Shown: positions 1-11,915 of the stretch, piece after piece | Layout: each line of letters begins with the position of its first letter | Position numbering within the stretch: the stretch's first letter is position 1 | From: Lepiota brunneoincarnata | Lineage: Eukaryota > Basidiomycota > Agaricomycetes > Agaricales > Agaricaceae | Direction of reading: 5' to 3' | DNA length: 64,000 nt | Assembly (NCBI GenBank): GCA_023014365.1 | Contig: JAEBUN010000052.1 | Location: forward strand, 177,920 to 241,919 | Notes under the pieces: model-generated | Seen by the model: only the letters and a program-made list of their open reading frames with translations | The model's database searches: none | What the model was told of the DNA's origin: nothing | Position numbers and translations under genes: made by a program

Positions 1-365
1 GAAAGCTGATTGGACATATATGTGCAACACAGTCGCCCCTCACCCATTACACAAGAGAGTCCATGTTTGTGCACATACCATTATCACCCTCCATCTGTGT
101 ACACTCCGTCTGCTTCCACGACTCCTATCGCGGAAAGGGCATTGGTTCGAAGCTCATTCGAGAGTTTCTTTCCAGAATCAAAAATCGCCCTGCAGCAGAC
201 GAGATCACCACGACAGGCAAACCCGAACGCGTACTACTCATCTCCCACGGAGATGTGAGGCCATTTTACGAAAAAGTGGGATTTACTTGTGGGGGAAAGA
301 GTAACGTTGTGCTCGGAACTGGAGTTTGGTACGAGATGGTGTTTGATTTAAAACCTACTCCGTAA
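1..365 (+). CDS. GNAT acetyltransferase, AANAT-like (3' part)
   Basis: This is the C-terminal part of a GCN5-related N-acetyltransferase, a family that moves an acetyl group from acetyl-CoA to an amine. The coding frame can be read from about position 51 through an in-frame ATG at 63 to a TAA at 363-365. The motif A signature RGKGIGSKLIREFL (Q/RxxGxG/A, binds the CoA pyrophosphate) lies at about 142-183, and the C-terminal FYEKVGF segment (motif B) at about 265-285. The end, with WYEM, resembles fungal arylalkylamine (serotonin) N-acetyltransferase-like proteins. The N-terminal exons lie outside the window, so the ATG at 63 is probably internal. The substrate cannot be told from sequence. Confidence 0.75.
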   Translation, partial: KLIGHICATQSPLTHYTRESMFVHIPLSPSICVHSVCFHDSYRGKGIGSKLIREFLSRIKNRPAADEITTTGKPERVLLISHGDVRPFYEKVGFTCGGKSNVVLGTGVWYEMVFDLKPTP

Positions 366-2142
366 TAAGTCTGTATCCGTGTTAATATCCCCCCCCCCCT
401 CCCCCGAATACTCCCTAAATGTAATAGGCAGTCATAGTCATGGCGAAGATACGTCCCAGGTGTTTCGAGCAGAATACATCTAGGAGTGTATAGCGCTTCT
501 GGGATAAAACATGACCGTTCGAGACAAGGGTCGAAAACTTCAGGGCGGAAGGGAGGTGAGAGACCATTCGATTATTTCAATGAGGTGCCTGCAGTGTGTG
601 GGTTGTAGACTGAGTCCGTGAGGGGTATTTCATACAAGCGGGCGCCGAGAATATGCGGTGGTTACCCGATCGTATGTTGTTTCAACATTTGATACCACTT
701 GAACCGGTGGAGGGAGGTTCGGAATCGAGAACGCAGAGAATTCTCTAATCCATGATTGGGCTCTGATTTCCTAATGCATTGGTGTGGAGGCATCAACCGG
801 CAGGAGGCATGGTGTTGATGAGCGGGTTTATAACGGGAGTTATTGCAACAGACGAAGTGTTCCTATTACTTTATTTATAAGGTAACTTAGCCCTGTGAGA
901 GGCAGCGTTGAAGGTCAACCATCTACCAGAGCAATTTAAACGACGTACCCGCAATACCGAGAACAGTTCTCGACCCGGCTGCGATTTGCGTCCTTCCATT
1001 GACCCATTGTTCCTGAGACTAGACGTAAAGCATAGAGTGAAAGGAATTATTCGTCTTGAATGGAACCCGCGCGCAGGTTAAGGCCTGTCGCTTGGTCCTG
1101 GAGCGGCAATAATTCGTCTTGGAGGAACATCGGAGGGCGATTTAGGTCGCCTGCGAATGAAGGTTATAACCCAACGCGAGCAAAGTGTGACTATGAGCAG
1201 TTGACAAACCCTGCATGTTCCCATTGTCGTAGGAGCTGCGATAGAATCGGATATTGATAATTGGTAATTGGCGCGGACCGATGAACATACCACTGGATTT
1301 GTTGTGTGTAACGCCTTGTAGCACACCAATGTCGCGTGTCTAAGCTTAACACTATGGGTTGGATTTGGGATGAAGACAAAGATAGTACATTGCGAGCATC
1401 TAACTGGCACTTTGAGCATTAGCTGTCCCATTCCACAGAAATAGGTCGACTCACTGGGCAGCAATCTTTCTGGTCGTTATTCCAAGGTGAAAACCTAGTT
1501 CTCTTGTTAGCACAGCGAACACAGAATCAAGTTGCATATCATCTCGCAATCATTCCCCTCAGGGACCATATGCAAGCTAGCGCTCTCTGAGGAACGTTCT
1601 ACTGTTGGGGTATGATTTGACCGAGACTTTGTTCCAGGAAAGTATCCAGCCCCAATTGACACCAGTACAATAGTTATATCACACCAAAACTATGTTTCAA
1701 AGCGATATTTCGGTTACTGCACGAGGTTCTGAGCTGTTTCCATACCGTCGGACGATTCACCCATCATGGCCGGAAAAAGGACTTGCTATGGAAAATTCTG
1801 GGTCACCTCTCTTTGGACGCTTAGATAGTCCCTTGCTCAGCCCTCATTCCGTCGCGATCCTATCAATCTCCATCGTGCAGACCCATTTGAAAGTCGACGC
1901 GTAAGCGATATACGCGACGACCAAACTTAGTTTAGATGAAGGAGCAGGAACGGGACATTGCATGTGTATTGATTTTTGTGACCTAGAGATCTTATGCCAC
2001 TCCACTGAAACAAACAAGCATGGAGATCTTTCCAGAGATGCCCAACTACCTGCAACAAAGTCAAACCACTGGAAATAACTGAAGATGAGAAACATGAGGT
2101 AATGCATAAAGTACCAAAAATGCCTTATGCCATGGATAGCAT
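366..2142. other. Intergenic region, no gene supported
   Basis: About 1.8 kb with only short open frames that show no recognisable domain, codon pattern or conservation within the window. A C-rich run lies at about 391-405. One isolated TAAGCTTA palindrome occurs at 1341-1348 and is the only one I found outside the large gypsy array. Confidence 0.5.
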
Positions 2143-3059
2143 CTACCTATGCTTCCGAACCTGTTCAAGTAGCAGTAAGGCCACGGCCTCAGCTTGTGGT
2201 GACTGACATTGATGGTAAAGAAGAAGAGCTTGGTTCAAATAGTGCTCAGCTTTGTCCAATTTATTCCATCGCAAATAACCATATCCCAGCAGCTGAGCAT
2301 CACTGGCCTCACCGAGCACAGAATGTGACTGCTGATGAAGCTCTATTGCTTTCTTGAAAGACAACTCAGCCTCGTCCAGTTGCTCCTGCCGCATATATAC
2401 TTTTCCCAGCTTCTGAACATCATTGGCCTCGCCAAGCACATCATGCGACTGCTTATGAAGCTCCATCGCTTTCGTGAAAGATGACCCAGCTTTGTCCAGC
2501 TTATTCTGTCGAAAATACACTTCTCCCAGCCCCTGGACATCATGGGCCTCACCAAGCACGGAATGTGACTGCTGGTGAAGCTCCATTGCTTTCTTGAAAG
2601 CCAACTTGGCTTCATCTAGCCCAGCCCGCCACAAATAAACTTCTCCCAGATTCTGGATATCATTGGCCTCGCCACGCATGTCATGTGACTGCTGATGAAG
2701 CTCCATCGCTTTCTTGAGAGACGACTCAGCTTTGTGTAGCTTGTTCCGTCGCAAATACACTTTCCCCAGCTTCTGGACACCGGTGGCCTCACCAATTGTA
2801 GAATGTGACCGCTGGTAAAGCTCTATCACTTTCGTGAACGACGACTCAGCTTCGGCTAGTTTATCCCATCGCAAATATGTTAAATAAAGTGACAGATCAC
2901 TTATTAGTTAGTAACGAATTATGATATATAAGTAATTAGTTGTTATGTACACCCATCCCTTGGGGATGTCAATTAGTGGACACCGAGTTTCACGCCTCGT
3001 GTCCATTTTGACAGGATGGGACCTTAGACTAGCCAAATCCTATTATGTGAAGGGGAGTT

Positions 3060-3757
3060 TGTTATGATCCGTGCTCCTTCTGTATCCGAGGATAACTGGA
3101 GACGGCCTTCAATCACTCTACAAGGTGTCCGAGACGGTTGGCCTTATAGAGCTTAGTGGATCGCGCTCAATGAGATAACGAGGGAAGACGCCAAGTTAAG
3201 GCAGAGAGGTAAACGACCGCTGTTAACAAGATTAAAGCTTAGGGCTTTAATCTCTACTTGTACAGGCCTTATATACCTATGAGGTGCTATATACTCGTTA
3301 TAGGTTACTTGGCTGTTCTACTGGTCGTCCGCAGTCCTGACCATGATGCACATCCTGGCTGATGGCATCCTAGTGTTATTTATATTACAATGAGTCAGTA
3401 CTCTTGCTACTGCTGTGCGATGTTCCATCGTTTTCCTCTGACTCATAATCTTCTTCTCCCAATTGTATCTCCATGGAGTCCTCTCCGTTCTCGCTCTCCA
3501 TTCTCTCAGTGCTTCCATCCGTATCGGAGGTCGGGTCGGTTGATCCATGGTTATCTTCCTCGTCCTCGGGGTATTCCAATATATCCTCCAAGGTTATCTC
3601 CATTCCTGCTTCTCTCGCCAGGTCCTGCATGGCGGTGTAATATTCCCCTTCCTCGTCTTCGTATTCTTGTGCCCATAGTTGGTCTGTAGTCTCCTGTACC
3701 CATCTTGTAAAGTCGAACAGTAGTTCTTGTTCCTCCCAGTCTGGACTGTTCATAACA
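3060..3757 (-). mobile_element. Solo LTR (family Y, copy 1), 698 bp, nested
   Basis: It begins TGTTATGATCC and ends GTTCATAACA on the plus strand, giving terminal inverted repeats TGTTATGA/TCATAACA, with a 5-bp target duplication GAGTT (3055-3059, 3758-3762). The empty site is visible in the sister Z LTR near 14848. The length equals that of copy 2 (30206-30903). It is oriented so that its internal ORF reads on the minus strand. Confidence 0.9.
3385..3753 (-). CDS. LTR-encoded acidic protein (copy 1)
   Basis: A 122-codon frame whose ATG is the fifth base of the Y-family LTR (TGTT|ATG AAC). The product is strongly acidic, with a hydrophobic/aromatic start (LLFDFTRWVQETTDQL), a conserved middle (AREAGMEITLEDILEYPED) and a Ser/Glu-rich tail ending KSTDSL. 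The frame is also kept in the copies at 30210-30578 and 48372-48743. It lies in U3, upstream of the TATA-like TATATA run, so it could only be made from the 3' end of a full-length transcript or from an outside promoter. I recognise no family. Conservation of frame argues for coding, but few copies are available. Confidence 0.55.
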   Translation of the reverse strand: MNSPDWEEQELLFDFTRWVQETTDQLWAQEYEDEEGEYYTAMQDLAREAGMEITLEDILEYPEDEEDNHGSTDPTSDTDGSTERMESENGEDSMEIQLGEEDYESEENDGTSHSSSKSTDSL

Positions 3758-5334
3758 GAGTTACATACGAAGAACCTTTACACTTGACCAAATCAGTGGG
3801 CTTATCAAATCACACTATTATTAACAACGTGTGAATACATCAGTGATTGTTGATCAACTCGAGCTAGTGACTAGTGATCAGTGTGTCACTGATACTATTG
3901 ACTCTACTCAGTTCAACAAAATACACTTCTCTTAGCTTCTGGACATTGTTGGCCTCACCAAGCACAGAATGTGACTGCTGATGAAGCTCCATCGCTTTCT
4001 GAAAAGACGACTTGGCTTTGTCTAGCCGAGACTGTCGCAAATTTACCTCTCCCAGCTTCTGGACACTGTTGGCCTCACCAATCACAGAATGTGACTGCTG
4101 ACAAAGTTCTACCACTTTCCTGAAGGACGACCCAGCCCTGGCTAGATTATCCCGTTGCATATACACTTCCCCCAGCTTCTGGACATCATTGGCCTCACCA
4201 AGCACAGAATGTGACTGTTGATGAAGCTCCATCGCTTTCTTGATAGACGACTCGGCTTCGTCTATCCTTTCCTGTCGCAAATATACTTGGCCCAGCTTCT
4301 GGAGATTGTTGGCCTCCCCATGCACGTCATGCGACTGCTGATGAAGCTCCATCGCTTTCTTGAAGGACGATTCGGCTTTGTCTAGTTTATCACATTGCAA
4401 ATACACTTCTCCAAGGTTCTGGATGTCGTTGGCCTCACCAAGCACAGAATGCGACTGCTGATGAAGCTCCATCACCCTTTTGAAAGATGACTCGGCTTCG
4501 GCTAGCCTATCCCATCGCAAGTGTACCTCTCCTGGCTTCTGGACATTGTTGGCCTCGCCGAGCATGGAATTCAACTGCTGATAAAGCTCCATCGCTTTCT
4601 CGAAAGATGACTTGGCCTCGTCCAGCTTATTCCGTCGCATATACACTTCTCCCATGTTCTGGACAACATTAGGCCTCACCATGCGGGTCGTGCAACTGCC
4701 GGTGAAGCTCCATTGCTTTCTTGAAAGATGACTTGGTCTCTTCTAGCTTATCCTGTCGCAAATACATTTCTCCTAGCTTCTGGGCATCGTAGGCCTAACC
4801 AAGCATGTCATGTGACTGTCGATGGAGCTCCATCGCTTTCTTGAAAGACACCTCGGCCTCGTCGAGCTCATTCCATCCCAAATACACACGCAACAAGGCT
4901 GAAATGCATCGCGCATGTAAGTATGATGACCTAACCACCTCCTGTCGCAATGCCAGGTTGATGATCTCCGAAGTGGGATTGCCCATATAAAGGCACCAGA
5001 GGGTATAATTAATGGCAGCGTGGATAATCTTCTCATCCACACAGTCTGTCTTCAGTGCCCCCGTGAACACCAAGTGTACATTGAGGAGTTTAGGTGGGAT
5101 TATATTGTGACCAGCAGGATCTGAATAATTCGCAAAATGATTCATCATCTCGGCATAGAAGGGGCTTAAGCAGCTATTGAGAGAACAATTCATCCCCATC
5201 TTCATGCCAAACTCCCAGATTGGCACAAGCATTCGATATCTGAGGTTTCCCCCAATTTCATTGACATAGATGAGTGATACATGTTGCAGGGACACCAGTG
5301 TCTCCTGAAGACAGACTGTTGCCGGTAAGTGGGT

Positions 5335-6180
5335 TTAGAGTTCATCAATAGCCTCCCGCCAACACAGGAACCCATCTGGAAGGCCTGATAGCATGGTAAA
5401 GATCAGGATAGCATTTGGATCTGCCTGCATACGTGGACTGTGCACTGACAGATGGATAGATATGTTGAGATTGGATAGGTGGTTCTTGGTGCCCATCGCT
5501 ATGGCCCTTGTCTGCATCTGCTCCCACTGGACCCACAGGGATTCAGAGCTCTTATTCCCTTCTTGTAGTTGAGCAATGATAAGTTTGATGGCCAGCGGTA
5601 TCCCATTGGCAACTTGGACCAACTTTTTGGTGAACTTGTCCACTAGCACTTGACAATTTTCAAGTATGAATCAACAGTGCTTAGTTTCTTCAGGGGTGGG
5701 AGCAAAGGCTTGGACTGGGCAACTCCAGAAAGATGCTGGGTACCCTGCATGGTCATAATGATCACAAGGTTTGGTACATGATCAAGGTGAGATAAGGAGT
5801 CCTCTATGTCCCATTGGATCGCCTTGTCCTCCCAAATGGTCTTGAAATTGTCCAAGCATAGGATGGTACTTGCATGAAACCAAGATAGAACAATGTTGAT
5901 CAAGCGTTTATTATGTTTGGAAGGTGGGATACACAGCACATTAGCAATTTCCTGAATCAGGCCAGATAATGATGTGATTGCCCTGCAGGAGACAAAGTAC
6001 TGCAAAAGGTATTGCTCAATCACTGCATGGTCATGTATAGTAGTGAGACTGAGTGTCGTTTTACCCATCCCAACAGCCCCTAAGATTGTGACCTGCAGTG
6101 ATGGGTCATTGAGCAGTGTTCCAATGACCATGGATTTCTCTTCATCTCTCCCAATCATCTGATCAGGACAAGTAAAGGGC
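5335..6180 (-). other. NB-ARC nucleotide-binding domain of the broken NLR
   Basis: The segment begins with CPDQMIGRDEEK, the usual linker in front of the P-loop. Walker A is GAVGMGKTT and the Walker B-like strand is ILCLDNF. It runs on into the winged-helix part (VANGIPLAIKL, the GxP motif of NB-ARC proteins). These features identify a STAND ATPase switch domain. The frame is lost near 5643, between the Walker B half and the GxP half. Confidence 0.8.
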
Positions 6181-7051
6181 TTGTAGAGAGTACTGGATGG
6201 GGCAGGGGGGGGAGGGTGGGGAGGGGAAGTGTGAGGGCACTGGATACAGATAGAATGAGGTTTGTTGTACCTGGCTGGACCTGAAGATGCTCAAGTAGAT
6301 TGAGATGGATTGACAAGCTTGAGTAGGAGTCTGGTCTGTAGAGGTTGAATGTAGACAAGCAATATGAATAGGATCCCAGACATACATTGAAATTTGCATG
6401 GATGCTATCAATGAGACAGTCATACTTGGCCAGAGTCTCAATCCTTGAATTCCAATTTATCCACTTGCTAAATTTCCCCTGCACACCTTTTGATACCTCC
6501 GTCATGAGTGTGCAGTAGATTTTTTCAAGGAGACTGAGTGGTGGATCAGCCAATCCACAAAGAGGAAAAAGAGATTGGGTGGTGTTACCAGTTATACTCT
6601 CCTAATTTCTCCTCTGTGTCCTTCAGCTGGTTCCTGTTTGGTGATGCAGCAACTTGGCACAGGCCATTGAGAATGACCTTTGACCTGCCCAGTATCTTCT
6701 CGATGAGTTCCTGAGACCAATCCTTTTTGGTTTGTATTTCCTGTTATGTCACTGCTGTTAGATGAACCTTCGGGTTCAAGTAAGTTTGTGCATCTCTCTG
6801 ATCTTGATAATTTGAAGCAAAATTCCTGGAAAGGCTTTCACATATGGCACATCCTTGAACAGTTCTCCAACCTCCTTTGCAATCTTTGATACAGTATCGG
6901 TTAGATTAACGGTGGTGGAGATGATGAGCTCAGAGTTCAATGTCGGTGGATTGGCCAAGGGTAGAAAGGGATCAGGCGTCGCAGGTGATCCGTCAACGGC
7001 CATGGCTGCTGCTGAGGCGTGCCCGACAACAGCACGCTGGGTGGAGGTCAT

Positions 7052-8433
7052 GGCTTGAGTTCTCAGGCACCATTAATATCACTTCATAGTGTTCTACAGC
7101 AACCATCTTCCCACGGGATCTGGGGCATGCGTGGAAAATGACTTGGGAGGTGGTGTCGGTGGTTGTCAAATGACGGCTGTGGGAACGGAAACCGCGAATC
7201 CAGTGGTTGTTCGCCATCAGCGAGAATTCGAGGCGCGTGACGTCACACCGGCACGTGGCTTGACCATCCTCTCGAGCGGTATTGTTGAGATCTGAGAGGC
7301 GCAATGCAAATATCATCGCCAACTCGAAGAAACTCCACACGACTCCCTGTGTTTGTCAAACAGCATGCCTGTTCAACCACATCCAGCAACTCGATGCTGA
7401 ACAGGATATGGGCGCCAGCGCCAGGGTTGATGGGTCGACGCGCTTGACGATGAGCTGAGGGTGAAAGTACCGCACATCCATCCAGTGACTGAGTTGGCGA
7501 GCACATGCTGCAAGTGTCACGATAGCCCCCCCTCCTATTCCCCCGCGTCTCGGGTGAGTATTTCCTTCCTGAACGGTAGCTGTCCCGTGCTAATTCGCCC
7601 CCCCTTGTTGGTTTTGTTGAAGCCGTCTCCCACGATGCTGACCACGACTGTACCATGCACATCATCAGCGACCTCGGTACATCGACTCTGCTATCCATGT
7701 TGGGATGTTACGCCCTCACTATTTATCTGCTGCGGGCCACTGGCTGCGAAGGCGCACCTTGATTTTTGGTTGTCAAACAGGACTTGAAGCCACCAATCTA
7801 GACAAAGGTGTTGCATGTCGAAACCACACTCTAGCCACCCCAGATAAGTGTTCGTTCCAAGTACAAGTGTTTCTTACTAACCTGCTCTTCCGTTCACCTT
7901 GTAAAGAGCCTCTACAACCACCCGGGCTTCTGACCACCGCCTCATCGTCCCCGCATATACCATCATTACCAACTCTCGCTTAAACTCGGTCAACCGAAAA
8001 TCATATGGACCAGGGAGTTTGGATAGACTGCGATCGGGGTACATATGACTGTCGTCTCCAGACAACTCCACAAGAGGTTCCGATGACATACTGGATCCTC
8101 CTTCACTACACATCCATAGCATCGGAATGAGACCGCCACTTGCTTTACACTCGGGGCCGCGGTGTCTTCCTTGGTTCTATTTCCCACCATCAGCTAGGAA
8201 ACTCGCATCTGCCATTTATTCCATAATTCGATACATCAATCAAGGCTCTTTGGCGTGTGTTCCCCTACCCAGTGATTTATGGAGCGTTCGGCATTATGAG
8301 GGTATTTGTGACAAACCAATTGATACATGAGGCATTGCAATGTACGCGAACATATCTGCGGCATCACCAAAATACAAGGAAGAGCTACTCGACTCGTAGA
8401 AAAGGTCGCAATGTGGTATGTAAACTCATGCTA
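7052..8433. other. Between NLR and CHAT genes, no clear gene
   Basis: Several short minus-strand frames occur (for example 7243-7698 and 7877-8122). The stretch LPGPYDFRLTEFKRELVMMV at about 8020-7950 looks protein-like, and another at about 7680-7560 has some coding character, but I could not join them into a gene or name a domain. They may be upstream exons of the NLR region or remains of another gene. Confidence 0.35.
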
Positions 8434-11400
8434 TCACACACCGTAGTGTACAAAGGGTACCCAGGAATCAAATGAATTATGGCTCGACTTTCGCAACTTG
8501 TCTATAGCTTCATGCAGCGCCAGTGCTGCTCGTTCACTGTTTGGCTCTCCCCCAAAAAGAAGGCTCTCGTAGACCCTCTCAGCGATTACCGGGGCCGCTT
8601 CATCAGGGATTGACCACATCGTCCCAATGATACTACGATATCCTGCTCCTAGCATCGCGCCAGTAATATGCACGGCCTCGTCCAATGCTTTCTCGTCTCC
8701 AGTCGCTGTTTCGCAAGCCGACAAGAACGCAAGGTCAGCATTGGCAAACGGCTTCGCAATGATGTCAGTGATTGCCAAACGCCGGTCATGGAGGCAAAAA
8801 CCACTCCGTGTGGGCTCTTGCACGTCCTGGATGGCATGGCATGCGAGGTGGATCCAGCTGCTGCTCGCCATGCGAGTCAGCACCCTCTCTCCCGTTGCCT
8901 GCTCGTTCCGAAGCACTTCAAACTTCCATCCCCTGTCACTAGAGAAAAGCCCCGTTATCTTCGCTATTTCCGTATCAGCGCCCGGAAGAGCGCTTTGACC
9001 TGGTGTGTCGGTCATGGCAATACCGACAAGTTGATTGAACGGCCGTGGTTTCACTGCTCTTGCCTCGAGCAGGGCGTTGACTGTCGGTGTGTATGAAGAG
9101 ACAGCAAAGTTGAAAATTCCATCCATTCTGGTTCCGACCTTGCGGCAGGCGGCGTGAAGTGGAAGGAAGGTGAGGGGGCCTGTCGGACACCACCAAATAT
9201 GAGGAAGGTTCATGGCGTCGGATCCGGTTACCTGCGAACCGATGTCAGCGAGTGTATTCATAATTAGGAGCGAGCAACTCTTACCGCCAAACCCAAGCCT
9301 CGAAGAATGGGATCTACGATAACCGAATAGATCCTCTCGAGAACCCCCGCCATACGCGGTCCACTTACTGGGACTGGGGCACCAGCACGGTCTGTCCATC
9401 TCTGAGCATGACGAGGGTTTGCGAGATACTGTCTCATTGATTTCCGCATATTCTCCACGTCCTCGTAACGAAGGTTATTTAACGGGATATGGAGTACTTT
9501 GTCTCTGCCTTGCTCGAGCACCAGTGCGTCGCAGCGGAGCTGATGGGCGTTGATGACAACGATAGGACCGGAACTTGCGGCTTTCTTCAATACCGAGACT
9601 TTCTTGGGGAGAAGGAAGTCTTCAAAATCTGGAAGAGATCTGATCTTCTCCACGAGCGAATCCCACTTCTCCGCAAGGCGATGGTGGCGTCGAGTTTCTT
9701 CCTCGAGTGAGATGTTGGCATTATCAGATAGGCTCATGGCGCGCCCTCGTGTGACAGCACTCTGGAGCTCTTGTGAGACTTGTGTGAACTCGATGCAGAT
9801 GTCGGGGTGCGCTTGATGGAGGTCATGGATTGAGGCTCGGAGGCTGAGCAACTGGTTCCAGACAACCGAGCGTCCTTGTTCAAGCCACTCGAGCGCAAGA
9901 TCTGAATGGCCGAAATCAAGAGCAAATGCAGCAGCCTCTCTCGGGATGTCACCAAGCTCTTTGAGCTGGGAGTGGCGTGTATCGATGGGATCTCCAATCC
10001 AAGCAACTTGTGCGATGAGATCGATCGCTCGGCGATATGCGAATAATGCAGAAGGGGGATCCCGCTTTGCTTCTAAACGAGCCCATCGCCGAGAAGCATG
10101 AGAGCGAAGTGACGGCGAGCCAATGTTGGATGTCGCAGCTGACTGGAAATGTGAAATCGCTTCATCCAAGTCATTTGATGACTTGGTATGCCCAAATCGA
10201 CTCTCAATGGAAGTCCCAAGATTGACGAGGTACATCGGTCTGTCAGCATGACCATCTGGTATAATCGATACTGTCTGCCGCTGATACTTGATCGCCTCCT
10301 CGAGGTCGCTCAGCGCTCCTGTGCGCCCGAACCGACTTTCAAGGGAAATACCGAGGTTGTCAAGCCATATGGGTTTGTCGGGATGACTATCGGGAGTGAG
10401 CGAAACTGCCAGCTGCTGGTTCGTGATTGCATCCTCGAGGTCACCCAGCGCGCCTGTGGATTTAAACCTAGTCCCAAAGGAAATCCCAAGATTGGTGAGG
10501 TACCTTGGTTTCTCAAGATGGCCGTCTAGGGTGAGCGACACCGCCTGCTGGTGTGTCTTGATCGCCTCTTCGAGGTCGCTGGGTGTCCCCGTGCGCCTAA
10601 ACCGCGTCCCGAACGAGATCCCAAGGCTGTTAAGGTAAATCGGCTTGTCAGGATGACCATCTGAGGTACGTGACACTGCCTGCTGCTGATTCCTGATTTC
10701 CGCCTCAAGATCGCCCAGTGCGCCTGTGCGCTGAAATCGTCTCCCAAAGGAAATCCCGAGGCTGTTGTACTGGCTTGGTTTGTGAGTGTGATTATCTGGG
10801 GTAAGCAACAGTGCCTGTTGTTGATACTTGATAGCCTCGTCGAGGTCGCTCAGTATCCCTATGCGCCTAAACCTGGTCCCGAAGGAAATACCGAGGTTGC
10901 CTAGGTACATTGGTTTTTCGGGATGACCATCAGGGGTGAGCAATACTGTTTGCTGTTGATATTTAATTGCCTCCTCGAGGTCGGTCAGCGTTCCTATGTG
11001 CAGGAATCTAGTCCCAAAGGAACTCCCAAGGTTGTTGAGGTAACCTGGTTTGTTGGGATGGCCATCTGGAGTGAGTAGCACTGCCTGCCGCTGGTTCGTG
11101 ATTGCCGCCTCGAGGTCATCCAAAGACTCTGTGTGCCGAAATCGACTCCCGAAAGAAATACCCAGGCTGTTGTATCGCCTTGGTCTGTCTGGATCGCCGT
11201 CTGGGGTGAGCGAGACTGCCTTCTGCGTATTCGTAATTGCCTTCTCAAGGTCATTAAGTGCACCCGTGTGCCCAAAAAGACTCTCAAACGAAATTCCGAG
11301 GCTGTTGAGGTACATCGGCTTTTGGGGATGATCATCTGGAGTGAGGGAGACCGCCTTTTGTTGAAGCTTTATTGCCCCCTCGAGGTCGCTCAATGCTCCC

Positions 11401-11915
11401 ATGTATCTAAACCGAGTCCTCAAGGAATTTCCAAGGCTACTGAGGCATAGCGGCTTTCCAGGATGACCAACTGGGATGAGTGACACCGCCTGCCGCTGAT
11501 ATCCGATTGCCTCTTCGAGGTCGCTTAGCACCCCCGTATGCCCGAACCGATTCCCAAAAGAAATCCCAAGATTATTGAGGTACATCGGTTTTTCGGGATG
11601 ACCATCGGGGATGAGCGACACACTCTGCTGCTGGTTCTTGATTGCCTCATCAAGGTCGCTCAGTATCCCCTTGCGCATAAACCGAGTCCCCAAAGAACTC
11701 CCAAGGCTGTTGAGGTACGTCGGTTTGTCGGGATGATAATCTGGGGTAAGTGATACGGCCTGCTGCTGATTCATAATTGCTTTCTCGAGGTGGATAAGCG
11801 CCCCCTTTTGCTCAAACTGATCGTAGAAGGTACTCCCAGTTCTGGCGAATAGCTCCGCCTTGGTTGAGTTGTTATCACACTCATCTCGCGCGCGTGCAAG
11901 GTTGATATGGGCCAT
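8434..11915 (-). CDS. TPR-CHAT caspase-fold protein
   Basis: Two exons: 11915-9285 and 9231-8434, joined across a 53-nt intron (9284-9232, GTAAGA...TTCGCAG) that keeps frame, giving about 1142 residues. The first two-thirds is about 13 repeats of 50 residues with the core YLNSLGISFGTRF and DLEEAIKYQQQAV, a TPR type seen with fungal CHAT proteins. The C-terminal CHAT domain starts near HIWWCPTGPLTFLPLHA. It carries the catalytic His in WIHLACHA (about 8850) and Cys in LAFLSACETATGD (about 8720), and ends SWVPFVHYGV. CHAT proteins are caspase-like peptidases linked to prokaryotic and fungal death/defence pathways; the role here is inferred. No lesion was seen. A further 5' exon upstream of the ATG at 11915 is possible. 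Confidence 0.88.
9900..11830 (-). repeat. 150-nt TPR-coding repeats of the CHAT gene
   Basis: About 13 consecutive 150-nt units each encode the pattern DGHPDKPxYLNSLGISFG, then TRFRRTGALSDLEEAIKYQQ. The units are alike at DNA level, which would favour copy-number change by unequal exchange. Confidence 0.85.

Larger units (their letters stand above)
2878..3918. mobile_element. Solo LTR (family Z, copy 1) inside the NLR
   Basis: The element starts TGTTAAATAAAG and ends CAGTTCAACA (TG...CA) and is flanked by a 5-bp duplication AAATA (2873-2877 and 3919-3923). Joining the flanks restores the TPR repeat of the host gene (cgcAAATAcacttctc). Without the LTR nested in it at 3060-3757 it is about 340 bp. 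A second copy with the same ends lies at 13072-15003. Confidence 0.9.
2143..5042 (-). repeat. TPR array, 120-nt coding repeat
   Basis: The unit is 40 residues of the type LGEVYLRxxKLDEAESSFKK followed by AMELHQQSHSVLGEANDVQ, encoded by near-identical 120-nt units. About six units lie at 2143-2870 and seven to eight at 3919-5042, the two blocks being parted by the solo LTR. The units are so alike at DNA level that unequal crossing-over or gene conversion is likely, as is common in fungal NLR sensor repeats. Confidence 0.85.
2143..7051 (-). pseudogene. NLR-type STAND gene (MLKL-like NTD, NB-ARC, TPR), broken
   Basis: Read on the minus strand, the parts follow the order of a fungal NLR. An N-terminal exon at 7051-6776 and a helical segment at about 6553-6400 resemble the MLKL-like four-helix domain found in basidiomycete STAND proteins. 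An NB-ARC ATPase follows (about 6180-5340), with P-loop GAVGMGKTT and Walker B-like ILCLDNF. The end is about 14 TPRs of 40 residues (5040-2143). The family is thought to act in self/non-self recognition and regulated cell death. Lesions: a frame change near 5643, TAA (likely from CAA) at about 5338, a TAG near 4797, a +1 base near 4674, and a solo LTR at 2878-3918. A short intron could explain the break at 5643, but not the LTR or the stops. Confidence 0.75.

Noticed and set aside
2143..5042. Reading the TPR frames on either side of the LTR as two separate genes
   Set aside because: The AAATA duplication and the in-register repeat unit show that they were one array.
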